64,000 bases of DNA from Alkalihalobacillus pseudalcaliphilus (GTDB lineage: Bacteria > Bacillota > Bacilli > Bacillales > Bacillaceae_D), in contig LFJO01000005.1 in NCBI GenBank assembly GCA_001038565.1, positions 642,166-706,165 on the forward strand, written 5' to 3'. Below the pieces are notes generated by a model that saw nothing but the letters and a program-made list of their open reading frames with translations, made no database searches and was not told the DNA's origin. Positions 25,621 to 34,622 of this stretch are shown here, piece by piece. Every line of letters starts with the position of its first letter. Within the stretch, counting starts at the first letter, position 1. The position numbers were made by a program, and so were the translations under genes.

Positions 25621-25962
25621 TTAGGCTTTTTTGTATTTTGTATGAAGAATGCTAATGACTTCATTTTCAGTTAGCTTCATTTGTACCGCAATTTCTTCCA
25701 CTGTTAAACCTTGTTCTTGGAGGGTTAACACATCTTCTATTAATCGGTCACGAACACTGCCCCGCTTGGGTTTGTCCTGGCTTTGTTCCTTTTCCGTTTC
25801 TAAATGTTGGATTCTTTTGTTTAGTAAATATAATTCCTTTTTTGATGTAATGATCAGTTCATCTAGTTCTTTATGAAGTTGTTCGGTTTGATCCTTTTGA
25901 TAAAAAGATAAAATCATTAATAATATCGCTAAAACGAGCAACGAGCTGAAGACCCATTCCAT
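25621..25962 (-). CDS. small membrane-anchored coiled-coil protein with HTH-like tail (SwrB/DUF6115-like)
   Basis: This 113-residue protein has an N-terminal transmembrane segment (residues 3-21) and a coiled coil (25-60, KELDELIITSKKELYLLNKR). A C-terminal helix-turn-helix-like motif, LQEQGLTVEEIAVQMKLTENEVISIL, completes it. The same arrangement occurs in SwrB/DUF6115 proteins. A role in membrane-associated regulation is a guess. The start follows AAAGG. It faces pbpA across a shared terminator. Confidence 0.65.
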   Translation of the reverse strand: MEWVFSSLLVLAILLMILSFYQKDQTEQLHKELDELIITSKKELYLLNKRIQHLETEKEQSQDKPKRGSVRDRLIEDVLTLQEQGLTVEEIAVQMKLTENEVISILHTKYKKA

Positions 25963-26560
25963 TTAAATCAACCTTTCTACAAGTTAAACTTATCTCTACT
26001 ATGATATCGGAACTTTTAGGTGTAATTCCATACTTTTAATAAAACCTTTTTAATTTTAACATAGTCGAACAAAAAATATAAGAATTTAAATGTAATCGCT
26101 TACTTTGAAGGTGTTTGAAGTATGAGATAAAATCTTACATAAATATACGTTAATATGTAATGAAACATGGCTATAAACTGACAAAATATGATAAAATAAA
26201 TTGTCGAAATATTTTTATTAATTTTGTAACTATTGATTTATAGGGGTTATTATTGTTTTCGACATGTTTCTTCACTTGTCTGTGTTTGTGATGGTATGTA
26301 TGATAAATGTATCGAAAGTAGAGTATCTCATTTAAGTTCTAAGTAAGGAATTATAAAAAATGACCATGTGTATATCTTTAATCAGTCAAGTCTACCCTCA
26401 TATAACAAACTAGAGATTAACCTCCATGATACATAAACGTTTTAAAACCCTCAAGCAAGCAACAGAGACTTAGCCCAAAATAATCATCACATATCAGAGA
26501 AGTAAATGTAATTGGTTATAGATAGCATTATACTTTTATTCTTTTAAGGAGGTGAAAAAA
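25963..26560. other. long AT-rich leader region before the DUF4912 gene
   Basis: This 600-bp stretch has no supported gene and no family A or B repeat. It holds a cre-like site at 26091-26104. The rest is AT-rich, with several TATAAT-like stretches but no clear -35/-10 pair. Confidence 0.4.
26091..26104. promoter_or_regulatory. cre-like site (CcpA)
   Basis: TGTAATCGCTTACT matches 13 of 14 positions of the cre consensus TGWAANCGNTNWCA, missing only the last A. It is 450 bp upstream of a polysaccharide gene cluster, so control of that cluster by carbon catabolite repression is possible but unproven. Confidence 0.4.
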
Positions 26561-27229
26561 TTGATCGATCAAATCGTAGATTTACGAGCAAAGGGATACT
26601 CATTTAAACGAATTGCTGAGCACTTAAATACGACTGTTGGTAAAGTACAATATCGCTATCAAAAATATAAGGCTCAAGCAAACGCAGAAAACCAAGATTT
26701 AAAAAGTACGAAGTCGTTTAATGAGCAAGAGCAGTATGAAAGAAAAAGTGTCCACCATCCAGCTCTTCGTTATAATGTTGATTCTGTTCAATTATTACCG
26801 GTAGACCCATCTCGAATTCATTGCATGTGGGATATTCAAGAGTCAACGGAGAAGATGGCCGAACATTTATTTCGTAAGGAGTGGGCTGACTTTGACAAGA
26901 GTCTCGTTGTATATGATGTTACAGCCATTCATTTTGATGGACATAATGCTCATCAGTCCCAGTGCATTTCATTACCTGAGATGACAAACAATTGGATGCT
27001 TACAAACTTAAAGCCCAATCGAACGTATATCGTTGATATCGGTATATGTAATGAGAATCATCAATTTTTCAGCCTCGTTCGTTCAAATCCAATTGATACA
27101 CCACGTTATAAACAAGGTGAGGTAGGGTTACATCAACAAGCCGTAATGAAATGGCAAAAAGGAGAAAGTACGGAACCAGAATGGTTAGAGCATTTTAGTA
27201 CTTATTCATATTATGAATCGTTGAAATAG
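26561..27229 (+). CDS. DUF4912 protein with N-terminal HTH
   Basis: This 222-residue protein has an N-terminal helix-turn-helix-like segment (LRAKGYSFKRIAEHLNTTVG). The DUF4912 domain (residues about 65-200) has the typical LLPVDPSRIHCMWDI start and LKPNRTYIVDIGI. DUF4912 proteins have no assigned biochemical role but often sit with GH57/GT4 glucan genes. A GTG at 26552 overlaps the AAGGAGG site, so the TTG at 26561, eight bases after it, is the start. It is 13 bp upstream of the fusion enzyme and is probably the first gene of the operon. Confidence 0.85.
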   Translation: MIDQIVDLRAKGYSFKRIAEHLNTTVGKVQYRYQKYKAQANAENQDLKSTKSFNEQEQYERKSVHHPALRYNVDSVQLLPVDPSRIHCMWDIQESTEKMAEHLFRKEWADFDKSLVVYDVTAIHFDGHNAHQSQCISLPEMTNNWMLTNLKPNRTYIVDIGICNENHQFFSLVRSNPIDTPRYKQGEVGLHQQAVMKWQKGESTEPEWLEHFSTYSYYESLK

Positions 27230-27242
27230 GAGTTGAAATGAA

Positions 27243-30020
27243 ATGAAGGAAGGATATTTTTCTCTTGTTCTCCATGCACATCTCCCGTATGTTCGTCACC
27301 AAGAAGAGAATCGCTTAGAAGAACGGTGGTTGTTTGAAGCTATTACGGAAACTTATATCCCTTTAATTTGGGCGATTGAGGAAGCAGAATTCGAAGAGTC
27401 GCTGACGATTTCTTTCACGCCACCATTAATGGAAATGCTCGCGGATCCTATGCTCCAGGAACGTTATGAACGTTATTTGAAGTTAACAGAAGACCTGTTA
27501 AGTAAAGAATCAGAAACTCAGCATGACGTCGAGGAAAAGAAGCTCATATCTTTTTATAAGAAGCGATACGAACGAATCAGGGGTACGTATGAATCTTGTG
27601 GACGTAATATTCTGAATAGATTTTACAAATTAAAAGAACGAAAACTCATAACACTAATGACATCTGCGGCAACACATGCATTTTTACCATATGTACAAAC
27701 AGAACAAGCAATTCGTAGTCAAATTCGAGAAGGGATCGCTTGTTTTAAAAAGCATTTTGGGGAGTCGCCACTTGGGTTTTGGTTACCTGAATGTGCACTT
27801 GTACAAGGTATAGATCGAATTCTTGTCCAGGAGGGAATTCGTTATACATTTGTCGATGAGCATACATTGCTTGCGGCAGACCCTTATCCAGAAAAACAAA
27901 GTGGAGCACCTATCTATTCTCCACACGGTTTAATATTATTTCCGAGGCATTCTACGTTATCAGCTAAAGTATGGAGTTCCACTTCTGGATATCCTGGTGA
28001 TGTTGATTATCGAGAATTTTATCGAGATATCGGACATGACCGTGAATGGACATATATTCGTAAATATATGCACCCCGAAGGTATACGTATAGATACGGGA
28101 TTAAAGTATAAAAGAATTACTGGTCAAACAGATGATAAAGCAACTTATCAACGAGAATGGGCTGTAGGTAAGGTTCAAAGTCATGTTGAAGATTACCTCA
28201 ATGAGATTGAAAATGAAGTCAATAAATATGGTGAACAATCGTATCCTCCATATCATATGGTTGCACCATTTGATGCAGAATTATTTGGACATTGGTGGTT
28301 TGAAGGTCCAGAATGGATTAGCGCTTTATTAACAAAAGCGAAGGGGAGAGTCTATTTTACTACACCGGAGGAATATATGCATCGCCATTATCGTGATTTT
28401 ACGACTTCTCATATTAGTTTTTCTACGTGGGGAAGAGATGGATATGGTGACGTTTGGTTAAACGAACGTAATGCTTTTTTATATCGACATTATCATCAGA
28501 TGGAGAGAGATTTAACCCAGACATTAGCTCAAATCTCAAGGCAAATAGATATAAACATAAGGGCACAAAAGCAAATGGTCCGGGAATGGATGCTAGCTGT
28601 TAGTAGTGATTGGGCATTTATTATGGATGGGCAAAGTGCTGCTCAATATGCCTATGAGCGCTTTAAAAGTCATTACCAAAGATTCTATTACATTAAAGAA
28701 TTACTAGAAACTGAGCAATTAACAGAAGTGGAGATGAGCCAATTAGAGGCTGATTTCCCTTTCTTAAAAGATGTCGATGAGTCTCTTTTTTTAACCGATC
28801 ATGATAACTATATTCAAACGAAAGACGCACCGCTAATTGCTAGAGATTCAAAGACGATTTTAATGTTAAGTTGGGAATTTCCGCCTATGATGGTCGGTGG
28901 TCTTGCACGTCATGTGTTTGATTTATCCAAAGCATTAGTGAAGAGCGGACACCATATTTATGTAATTACTTCTCATATAGAAGGGTACCCAAGTTACGAA
29001 GAAAATAAGGGTGTTCATGTTTTTCGTGTGAAAGGATTACAACCTAAGACGCATTCATTTTTTGACTGGGTAGGAAGTTTAAATATCGCGATGACTCAAA
29101 TGGCCACTCAATTATCAAGACGTATTTCTTTTGATATCATACATGGTCATGATTGGTTAGTAAGTGTCGCCGGCAAAGCATTAAAGCAAATATTAAAGCG
29201 GCCATTATTAGTAACGATTCATGCCACTGAACACGGACGAAACCATGGAATCCATAACGAATTACAATTTGAGATTAACCAAAAAGAATGGGAATTAATG
29301 TATGAGGCAGACCGCATCATTGTATGCAGCCAATATATGAAACATGAACTCCAAACGGTTTTCTCCATTCCAGAAGATAAACTAGCCATGATCCCTAATG
29401 GTGTCGAAATTACACAAGTGAAACAACATGCAAACAATATGGTCAATAAGGATCAGAGATTTACGATTTTTTCAGTAGGTCGAGTAGTGAAGGAGAAAGG
29501 TTTTGAGACGCTCATTTATGTTGCCGAAAGATTAAGAGGACGTGGGATGGATGTTCGTTTTGTCATTGCTGGTAAAGGGCCTATGTTAAATCAGTATCGT
29601 GAGCTTGTGCATGCACGTGGGATGGGTGGCGTCGTCGAGTTTATTGGCTTTATTTCAGATGATGAAAGAAATGCCTGGTTAACCGAGTCTGACGTCGTTG
29701 TTTTTCCAAGCCTTTACGAACCGTTTGGCATTGTAGCATTAGAAGGCATGGCGGCAGAAAAGCCTACGATTGTTTCTGATACGGGAGGTTTAGCCGATAT
29801 TATTAAACACGGCGTCAACGGTCTGAAGATGATACCAGGACATGTTGATAGTTTAGTTGATCAGATATTGACTCTTTACTATCACCCTATTAAGCGTGCT
29901 GAGTTGGCACGTGCAGGATATTTAGATGTTCAAACGAACTACCAATGGGAAAAAATTGCTTCTCAAACGATGCTTGAAATCAATCAGTGTTTGTCTAAAC
30001 AGATTAAGGTTCTACATTAA
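27243..30020 (+). CDS. GH57 (DUF1957) alpha-glucan branching-type domain fused to GT4 glycosyltransferase
   Basis: This 925-residue two-domain enzyme starts with a GH57/DUF1957 domain (residues 1-520) opening LVLHAHLPYVRH. Its putative nucleophile is E183 (WLPECA), and its acid/base is D344 in FDAELFGHWWFEG. The second half (about 535-920) is a GT4 synthase with GGLARHVFDLSKAL, HGHDWL and an EPFGIVALE motif near E826-E834. The combination suggests one polypeptide that extends and branches an alpha-glucan. It is followed 15 bp later by a sugar-nucleotide gene. No classical glgB, glgC or glgA genes are in the window. Confidence 0.9.
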   Translation: MKEGYFSLVLHAHLPYVRHQEENRLEERWLFEAITETYIPLIWAIEEAEFEESLTISFTPPLMEMLADPMLQERYERYLKLTEDLLSKESETQHDVEEKKLISFYKKRYERIRGTYESCGRNILNRFYKLKERKLITLMTSAATHAFLPYVQTEQAIRSQIREGIACFKKHFGESPLGFWLPECALVQGIDRILVQEGIRYTFVDEHTLLAADPYPEKQSGAPIYSPHGLILFPRHSTLSAKVWSSTSGYPGDVDYREFYRDIGHDREWTYIRKYMHPEGIRIDTGLKYKRITGQTDDKATYQREWAVGKVQSHVEDYLNEIENEVNKYGEQSYPPYHMVAPFDAELFGHWWFEGPEWISALLTKAKGRVYFTTPEEYMHRHYRDFTTSHISFSTWGRDGYGDVWLNERNAFLYRHYHQMERDLTQTLAQISRQIDINIRAQKQMVREWMLAVSSDWAFIMDGQSAAQYAYERFKSHYQRFYYIKELLETEQLTEVEMSQLEADFPFLKDVDESLFLTDHDNYIQTKDAPLIARDSKTILMLSWEFPPMMVGGLARHVFDLSKALVKSGHHIYVITSHIEGYPSYEENKGVHVFRVKGLQPKTHSFFDWVGSLNIAMTQMATQLSRRISFDIIHGHDWLVSVAGKALKQILKRPLLVTIHATEHGRNHGIHNELQFEINQKEWELMYEADRIIVCSQYMKHELQTVFSIPEDKLAMIPNGVEITQVKQHANNMVNKDQRFTIFSVGRVVKEKGFETLIYVAERLRGRGMDVRFVIAGKGPMLNQYRELVHARGMGGVVEFIGFISDDERNAWLTESDVVVFPSLYEPFGIVALEGMAAEKPTIVSDTGGLADIIKHGVNGLKMIPGHVDSLVDQILTLYYHPIKRAELARAGYLDVQTNYQWEKIASQTMLEINQCLSKQIKVLH

Positions 30021-30035
30021 AAAGGAGGCGGTATT

Positions 30036-31193
30036 GTGAAAGGTGTCATTATGGCTGGAGGAAAAGGAACAAGATTAAGACCATTAACATGTAATCGTCC
30101 AAAACCGATGGTTCCACTCGTCCAAAAACCTGTTATGCAATATAGTATCGAGTGGTTACGTGAACATGGGATTACCGACATAGCCGTAACCGTTCAGTAT
30201 TTGCCAGATGTCATTAAGAACTATTTTGGAGATGGTTCAAAGTTTGGCGTGAGCTTAACCTATTTTGAAGAAACGACACCTTTAGGGACCGCAGGAAGTG
30301 TAAAACAAGCAGAAGACTTTTTAGATGAACCATTTGTTGTAGTAAGTGGAGATGCTTTAACCGATCTTAATCTATATGAGGGAATTTCCTTTCATTATCA
30401 GAGAGGGAGTTTAGTTACGATATTTATGAAGCATGTGGATGACCCGACTGAATTTGGTGTCATCACGACAGATGAACAAAAGAAAATCGTGCGCTTTTAT
30501 GAAAAGCCAAGCTGGGATCAGGTGTTTAGTCATACGGTGAATACGGGGATTTATGTAATGGATCCAAAAGTATTCGGCTATATTGAGGCTGAGAAAATGG
30601 TTGATTTTAGTAAAGAAGTATTTCCGAGGCTATTAGAAGAGAATGTCGGATTGTTTGGTTTTCAAGCTGATGGATACTGGTCAGATATTGGCAATATTCA
30701 ACAGTATCGTCAAGCCCAATTTGATCTATTAGATGGGAAAGTAGTAGCTTCATTAGCAGGTGACGAATTTGCTCCGAACATTTGGATGGATGGGCATGCG
30801 ATTATTGAAGACGGAGCGGAGATTACAGGGCCCGTTTCGATCGGGGCAGGCGTTCGTATTAGGAAAGGAGCAAAAATAGGTCCCTACTCAATTATTGGTT
30901 CCCAGTCTTTGATAGATAAGTATGCGACGCTCCAACAGTCGGTATTGTGGGAGCAAACATCTATTGGTGAAGCTAGTGAATTAAAAGGGTTAACAGTTTG
31001 TGACCACGTAAAGATAGCACCATACGTTCAAGCCAATGAACAAGCGATTATTGGTTCAAACACGACTATCCTTGAGCATGTCCATATCCAAGCAAAGGTG
31101 AAGATTTGGCCATCGAAGAAAGTGTTGGCCAACCAAATTATATCTGAGTCCGTGCTTCGGAGTAAAGGAGATATTGTGAAAACACCGTCTTAA
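30036..31193 (+). CDS. sugar-1-phosphate nucleotidyltransferase with left-handed beta-helix
   Basis: This 385-residue protein has an N-terminal nucleotidyltransferase domain (residues 1-235). The signature is MAGGKGTRLRPLT..RPKPMVP, with SGDALTD and YEKPSWDQVFSHTVNTGIYV. Hexapeptide beta-helix repeats occupy residues about 250-365. It resembles mannose-1-phosphate guanylyltransferase or glucose-1-phosphate nucleotidylyltransferase. It probably supplies the NDP-sugar donor for the GT4 half of its neighbour. The phosphomannomutase domain fused to some relatives is absent. The GTG start follows AAGGAGG. Confidence 0.88.
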   Translation: MKGVIMAGGKGTRLRPLTCNRPKPMVPLVQKPVMQYSIEWLREHGITDIAVTVQYLPDVIKNYFGDGSKFGVSLTYFEETTPLGTAGSVKQAEDFLDEPFVVVSGDALTDLNLYEGISFHYQRGSLVTIFMKHVDDPTEFGVITTDEQKKIVRFYEKPSWDQVFSHTVNTGIYVMDPKVFGYIEAEKMVDFSKEVFPRLLEENVGLFGFQADGYWSDIGNIQQYRQAQFDLLDGKVVASLAGDEFAPNIWMDGHAIIEDGAEITGPVSIGAGVRIRKGAKIGPYSIIGSQSLIDKYATLQQSVLWEQTSIGEASELKGLTVCDHVKIAPYVQANEQAIIGSNTTILEHVHIQAKVKIWPSKKVLANQIISESVLRSKGDIVKTPS

Positions 31194-31302
31194 ATGAGTC
31201 TGAAAGATTCAGATTTATTAAAAAACATCGAGGCTAAAGAGGTAGAGAAGAAATAAGTCATCATTTTTTTACGAATAGTTATAAGCTGTAAAGAAAAAAT
31301 AC

Positions 31303-31331
31303 TTGATCGTCTTAATCAGTTTTGCTAATAT
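31303..31331 (+). promoter_or_regulatory. sigma-A promoter of rpmG
   Basis: TTGATC (31303-31308) is followed after 17 bp by TAATAT (31326-31331), 40 bp before the rpmG start. Confidence 0.75.
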
Positions 31332-31370
31332 AGAAAAGTATGAAGTAAGCACAGTTTGGAGGGATAACAG

Positions 31371-31520
31371 ATGCGTGTACAAGTCACTCTTGCTTGCACT
31401 GAGACAGGCGATCGTAATTATATTACAACTAAAAATAAACGTACGAATCCTGAGCGTATTGAATTAAAGAAATACAGCCCAAGATTAAAACGTCATACGC
31501 TTCACCGTGAAACAAAATAA
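31371..31520 (+). CDS. rpmG: 50S ribosomal protein L33, zinc-free type
   Basis: This 49-residue protein starts [19 protein letters not shown] and ends [11 protein letters not shown], clear L33. The zinc ribbon is broken: the first CxxC is CTET, and the second pair is replaced by KYSPRLK. Only Cys9 remains, so it should not bind zinc. Position before yqgN matches rpmGA, whose B. subtilis product is of the Cys-containing type. The ATG follows TTGGAGGG. It is too short for usual ORF cut-offs and has its own promoter and two downstream hairpins. Confidence 0.95.
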   Translation: MRVQVTLACTETGDRNYITTKNKRTNPERIELKKYSPRLKRHTLHRETK

Positions 31521-31552
31521 GCAGTTGGTTTCCAGCCTGCTTATTTTATTTC
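31516..31552 (+). terminator. first terminator after rpmG
   Basis: AATAAGCAG pairs with CTGCTTATT, followed by TTATTT. Confidence 0.75.
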
Positions 31553-31571
31553 GATAAGAGAGTTGGTATGG

Positions 31572-31606
31572 ATGCCCCCATGTTATAATAACGTGGGGGC
31601 ATTTTC
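31572..31606 (+). terminator. second terminator after rpmG
   Basis: TGCCCCCATGTTA pairs with TAACGTGGGGGCA, followed by TTTT. The stem is strong. Confidence 0.88.
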
Positions 31607-31681
31607 AATAGAAATCAACGGATGAATTTTATTATTCTAGGACAAGTTTCATGATAATATGTTGGAAATGGGAGGTTGATG

Positions 31682-32242
31682 ATGAATAAAATAACGATGC
31701 GTGAAGAGGTTAAGGAGAAAAGGTTGGCTTTATACTCAGAGTTGTATCATCAATATTCACATCAAATTCAAGAGCTTTTTTTTTCTATTGAAGCTTTTAA
31801 GGAAGCGAGAACAATTGCTTTAACCGTCTCTATACAAAATGAAGTTGATACATATGAGCTAATCAAGAAATGCTGGGAGCTAGGTAAAGTCGTTGTTTTG
31901 CCAAGAAGTGATTTTAAGACGAAACGGTTAACTTTTTTTCAAGTACAAACTTTTGAGCAATTAGAAGAAACAAAATGGGGCTTAAAAGAACCAAAAAATG
32001 AAGACAAATGGAAGGTATCAAAAGAACAAATTGACTTGGTCGTTGTGCCTGGATTGGCATTTAATCGATTAGGGGCACGACTAGGCTATGGAGGCGGCTT
32101 TTATGATCGGTTTTTAGAAAATGAGAACTTCGTAAAAGTCGCATTAGCTTTTTCATTTCAAGTGTTAACATCGATTCCCACTGAGGAGCATGATCAAATG
32201 GTGGATATTGTTATTACTGAAAAAGAAGTGATTTATACATGA
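31682..32242 (+). CDS. yqgN: 5-formyltetrahydrofolate cyclo-ligase
   Basis: This 186-residue enzyme converts 5-formyl-THF to 5,10-methenyl-THF with ATP. The conserved C-terminal motif RLGYGGGFYDRFL and the preceding VPGLAFN are clear. Of TTG 31676, ATG 31679 and ATG 31682, the last is best spaced from GGGAGG. Its TGA overlaps the ATG of the next gene (ATGA), so the two are coupled. The order rpmG-yqgN is as in B. subtilis. Confidence 0.93.
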   Translation: MNKITMREEVKEKRLALYSELYHQYSHQIQELFFSIEAFKEARTIALTVSIQNEVDTYELIKKCWELGKVVVLPRSDFKTKRLTFFQVQTFEQLEETKWGLKEPKNEDKWKVSKEQIDLVVVPGLAFNRLGARLGYGGGFYDRFLENENFVKVALAFSFQVLTSIPTEEHDQMVDIVITEKEVIYT

Positions 32243-33018
32243 TCCTTGAATCGATCGGTGTCTTTTTTTTAGCAGCTCTTTCCTATTGGCTGAGAAAGCT
32301 TAGCCTGTCTGGTGCTCTTTGTGCCATTTTAGTTGGTGTATCAATCGCTTATGGTACTGGTTTGCCTGGTTTGCTTTTACTGGCAGGCTTTTTCATCAGT
32401 TCCGTCGTATGGAGCATGTTATTAAAGAGTAAAAAAGAAAACGATATTGATTTAAAAGATGGAGCGAGAGATGGTTCGCAAGTTTTAGCGAATGGCGGTG
32501 TTGCCGCTATTTTAGCTGTTTTATCAGGAGTTACTGGTGAGAAGTTATTCTTTTTGGGATTTGTTGTGGCTTTAGCTGCTGCAACCTCAGATACATGGGC
32601 TTCTGAGCTCGGTCGTTTAAGCCGAGGAAAACCAATAGATGTTATCCGTTTCCAACGGGTTAAAACCGGGACTTCAGGGGCAGTATCTTTACTTGGAACG
32701 ATAGCTGCCTTAATGGGGAGCTTTTTCATTGTTGGTTTAGCTTATGTCATAGAGGGAGCAACATATTCTTTATCCTTATTTTTGGGGATGGTGTTAGCTG
32801 GCTTTATCGGGAATTTAGTAGACACGTATGTTGGAGCTACAGTGCAAGTGAAATACCGTTGTCAAGATTGTCAAACCGTTACAGAGAAAATAGAGCACTG
32901 TGGAAATGTAACAATCAAAGATCGTGGATATCGCATATTTAATAATGAGTCGGTGAATCTGTTGTGTACAGTCGTAGCTCCGCTGTTCTTCTTTGCGCTT
33001 TATGGCATCTTTCGTTAA
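32239..33018 (+). CDS. DUF92 family membrane protein
   Basis: This 259-residue integral membrane protein has six to seven hydrophobic segments. The DUF92/TIGR00297 hallmarks are present: DGARDGSQVLANGGVAA, ATSDTWASELG, and RVKTGTSGAVSLLGT. A cytosolic CxxC loop (YRCQDCQTVTEK) lies near residue 210. Some DUF92 members are phytyl- or polyprenyl-phosphate kinases; a lipid-phosphate role is possible here but not shown. It starts within the stop of the cyclo-ligase gene. Confidence 0.88.
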   Translation: MILESIGVFFLAALSYWLRKLSLSGALCAILVGVSIAYGTGLPGLLLLAGFFISSVVWSMLLKSKKENDIDLKDGARDGSQVLANGGVAAILAVLSGVTGEKLFFLGFVVALAAATSDTWASELGRLSRGKPIDVIRFQRVKTGTSGAVSLLGTIAALMGSFFIVGLAYVIEGATYSLSLFLGMVLAGFIGNLVDTYVGATVQVKYRCQDCQTVTEKIEHCGNVTIKDRGYRIFNNESVNLLCTVVAPLFFFALYGIFR

Positions 33019-33046
33019 ACTAGTTGAGTAAGGAAGGGGAGTATGG

Positions 33047-34066
33047 ATGAAAGAGTTATATGAACGTTATTCTAGACAAATGTTATTTCCTGGAATTGGA
33101 GAGCGAGGGCAGGAAAAACTATTACAAGCTCGTGTGTTAATTGTTGGTGTCGGAGCACTAGGTACGGTTTTAGCTAATCACTTAGTTCGTTCTGGTGTCG
33201 GCTTTGTGCGAATCGTTGATCGTGATTATGTCGAAAAAAGTAATTTGCAACGACAAATGCTTTTTGATGAAGAGGATGTCGCAAAAGCTACACCGAAAGC
33301 GATTGCTGCCAAATATAAATTAGAAAAGATAAATTCAGATGTTGATATAGAAGCGATCGTTGAAGATGTTAATGTGACAAATATTGAATCATTAACAGAA
33401 GATATCGATCTCGTCTTTGATGGAACAGATAATTTCTCGACTAGATTTTTAATCAATGATTGTTGTTTCAAAAAAGGAATTCCCTTCGCCTATGGAGGGG
33501 CAGTAAGCTCGCGTGGGATGTCAGCCCTCTTTATTCCAAGCATGACACCTTGCCTACGCTGTTTTATTCAACCAGGAGAGGGCAACGGTCAGACGTGTGA
33601 TACTATTGGAGTCATTAGTCCAGTTGTTGATATTGTTGCTTCCTACCAGGTGGTGGAAGGCTTGAAATATTTAGTTGGTGCTTCTGATAAGCTTAGACCA
33701 ACGCTCAAAACATTTGACCTTTGGAATAATCATCAATACGAAATGAAATTGTCGCAAAAAAAATCGACGTGCCCAGTTTGCCAGGACGGAGAGTTCCCTG
33801 CATTACATACAGAGAATGAGCAATTAGTGACGACTTTATGTGGGCGGGAGACGGTCCAAATCAAACGTCCACATCCGATGATTTTAAAGGATTGGGTCAT
33901 GCGTTTATCCTCTGTCGCCAAAGTAAAAGAGACACCGTTCTTATTACAAGTTGCTTTGGATGAAGGGGAAAGGTTGGTTATTTTCCCAGATGGCCGTGTA
34001 CTTGTTCAAGGCACAGAAGATTTGAATCGTGCGAAGAGTTTATATAGTAAATACATTGGAGATTAG
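33047..34066 (+). CDS. ThiF/MoeB/HesA family adenylyltransferase
   Basis: This 339-residue E1-like enzyme adenylates the C terminus of a ubiquitin-like sulfur carrier. It has YSRQMLFPGIG, the nucleotide loop VGVGALGT, the metal Asp in VDRDYVEKSNLQRQ, and the zinc CxxC pairs CLRC and CPVC. It also has a C-terminal extension of about 80 residues. The order thiO-thiS-thiG-thiF is usual in Bacillus, yet the thi cluster 16 kb away lacks thiF, so this enzyme may serve ThiS, MoaD or both. The Shine-Dalgarno sequence is AAGGGGAG. Confidence 0.88.
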   Translation: MKELYERYSRQMLFPGIGERGQEKLLQARVLIVGVGALGTVLANHLVRSGVGFVRIVDRDYVEKSNLQRQMLFDEEDVAKATPKAIAAKYKLEKINSDVDIEAIVEDVNVTNIESLTEDIDLVFDGTDNFSTRFLINDCCFKKGIPFAYGGAVSSRGMSALFIPSMTPCLRCFIQPGEGNGQTCDTIGVISPVVDIVASYQVVEGLKYLVGASDKLRPTLKTFDLWNNHQYEMKLSQKKSTCPVCQDGEFPALHTENEQLVTTLCGRETVQIKRPHPMILKDWVMRLSSVAKVKETPFLLQVALDEGERLVIFPDGRVLVQGTEDLNRAKSLYSKYIGD

Positions 34067-34088
34067 CTGTTGCGGCTAGTCTTTTTTG
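34061..34088 (+). terminator. terminator of the ThiF/MoeB gene
   Basis: GATTAGC pairs with GGCTAGTC (one G-U), followed by TTTTTT. The stop codon lies in the 5' arm. The T-run merges with the tail of the adjacent repeat. Confidence 0.75.
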
Positions 34089-34262
34089 TATGAAAGTTAA
34101 GGCTAATACTCAAATGCGGAGCTCTAATTATCGCTACCGAAAATCATGCTCCTTGACAATCGCGTGTCGCTGAGCTAATTGGCTAAGCCGCTGGAACTCA
34201 GCTCTGCCACTATGTCCCACGGGAGCCTCCGCATGTTTTCGTTCACTAGGTTACAGTAATTC
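34083..34262 (-). repeat. dispersed repeat family A, copy 5 (inverted)
   Basis: On the minus strand: AACATGCGGAGGCTCCCGTG, CAGAGCTGAGTTCCAGCGG, CCAATTAGCTCAGCG, GGAGCATGATTTTCGGTAGC, AGAGCTCCGCATTTG and the tail AACTTTCATACAAAA. This is a full copy in the opposite direction to most others. Confidence 0.88.
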
Positions 34263-34373
34263 TTTAGTTCAAAAAAACAATCCAACACTATTCTTTTAAA
34301 ATGAAAAAGAATAAAATCAAAGTGATTTTGAGGATTCTCATATTTTGCTGTAACCCCGCCTCTTTTTAGGAAG

Positions 34374-34476
34374 GAGCTCGAAAGCGCTGTCCTACTAAGG
34401 TCCTTGAACGCGAGATGGATGACGAGCTAACTTCACGGCACAAACTATTGCCCATAAGTAGCTTTCATACAAAATT
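34374..34476 (+). repeat. dispersed repeat family B, copy 3
   Basis: Contains GCTGTCCTACTAAGGTCC, GCGAGATGGATGACGAGC, TAACTTCACGGCACAAAC, CCCATAAGTAGC and the tail CTTTCATACAAAA. Between here and nhaC (34477-34622) no other feature was seen. Confidence 0.85.
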
Positions 34477-34622
34477 AATAATTACGACTATTTGAAAATG
34501 AATTGACGCATATAGATATGTCCGTTATGATAATTTTTATTACTTCGAGTGCTTTAATGCAAAAAAGCACAAAAGCATAAAAGTGATAAAGCGGATCTGA
34601 TCATGTGAGGGGAGAATAAGGA

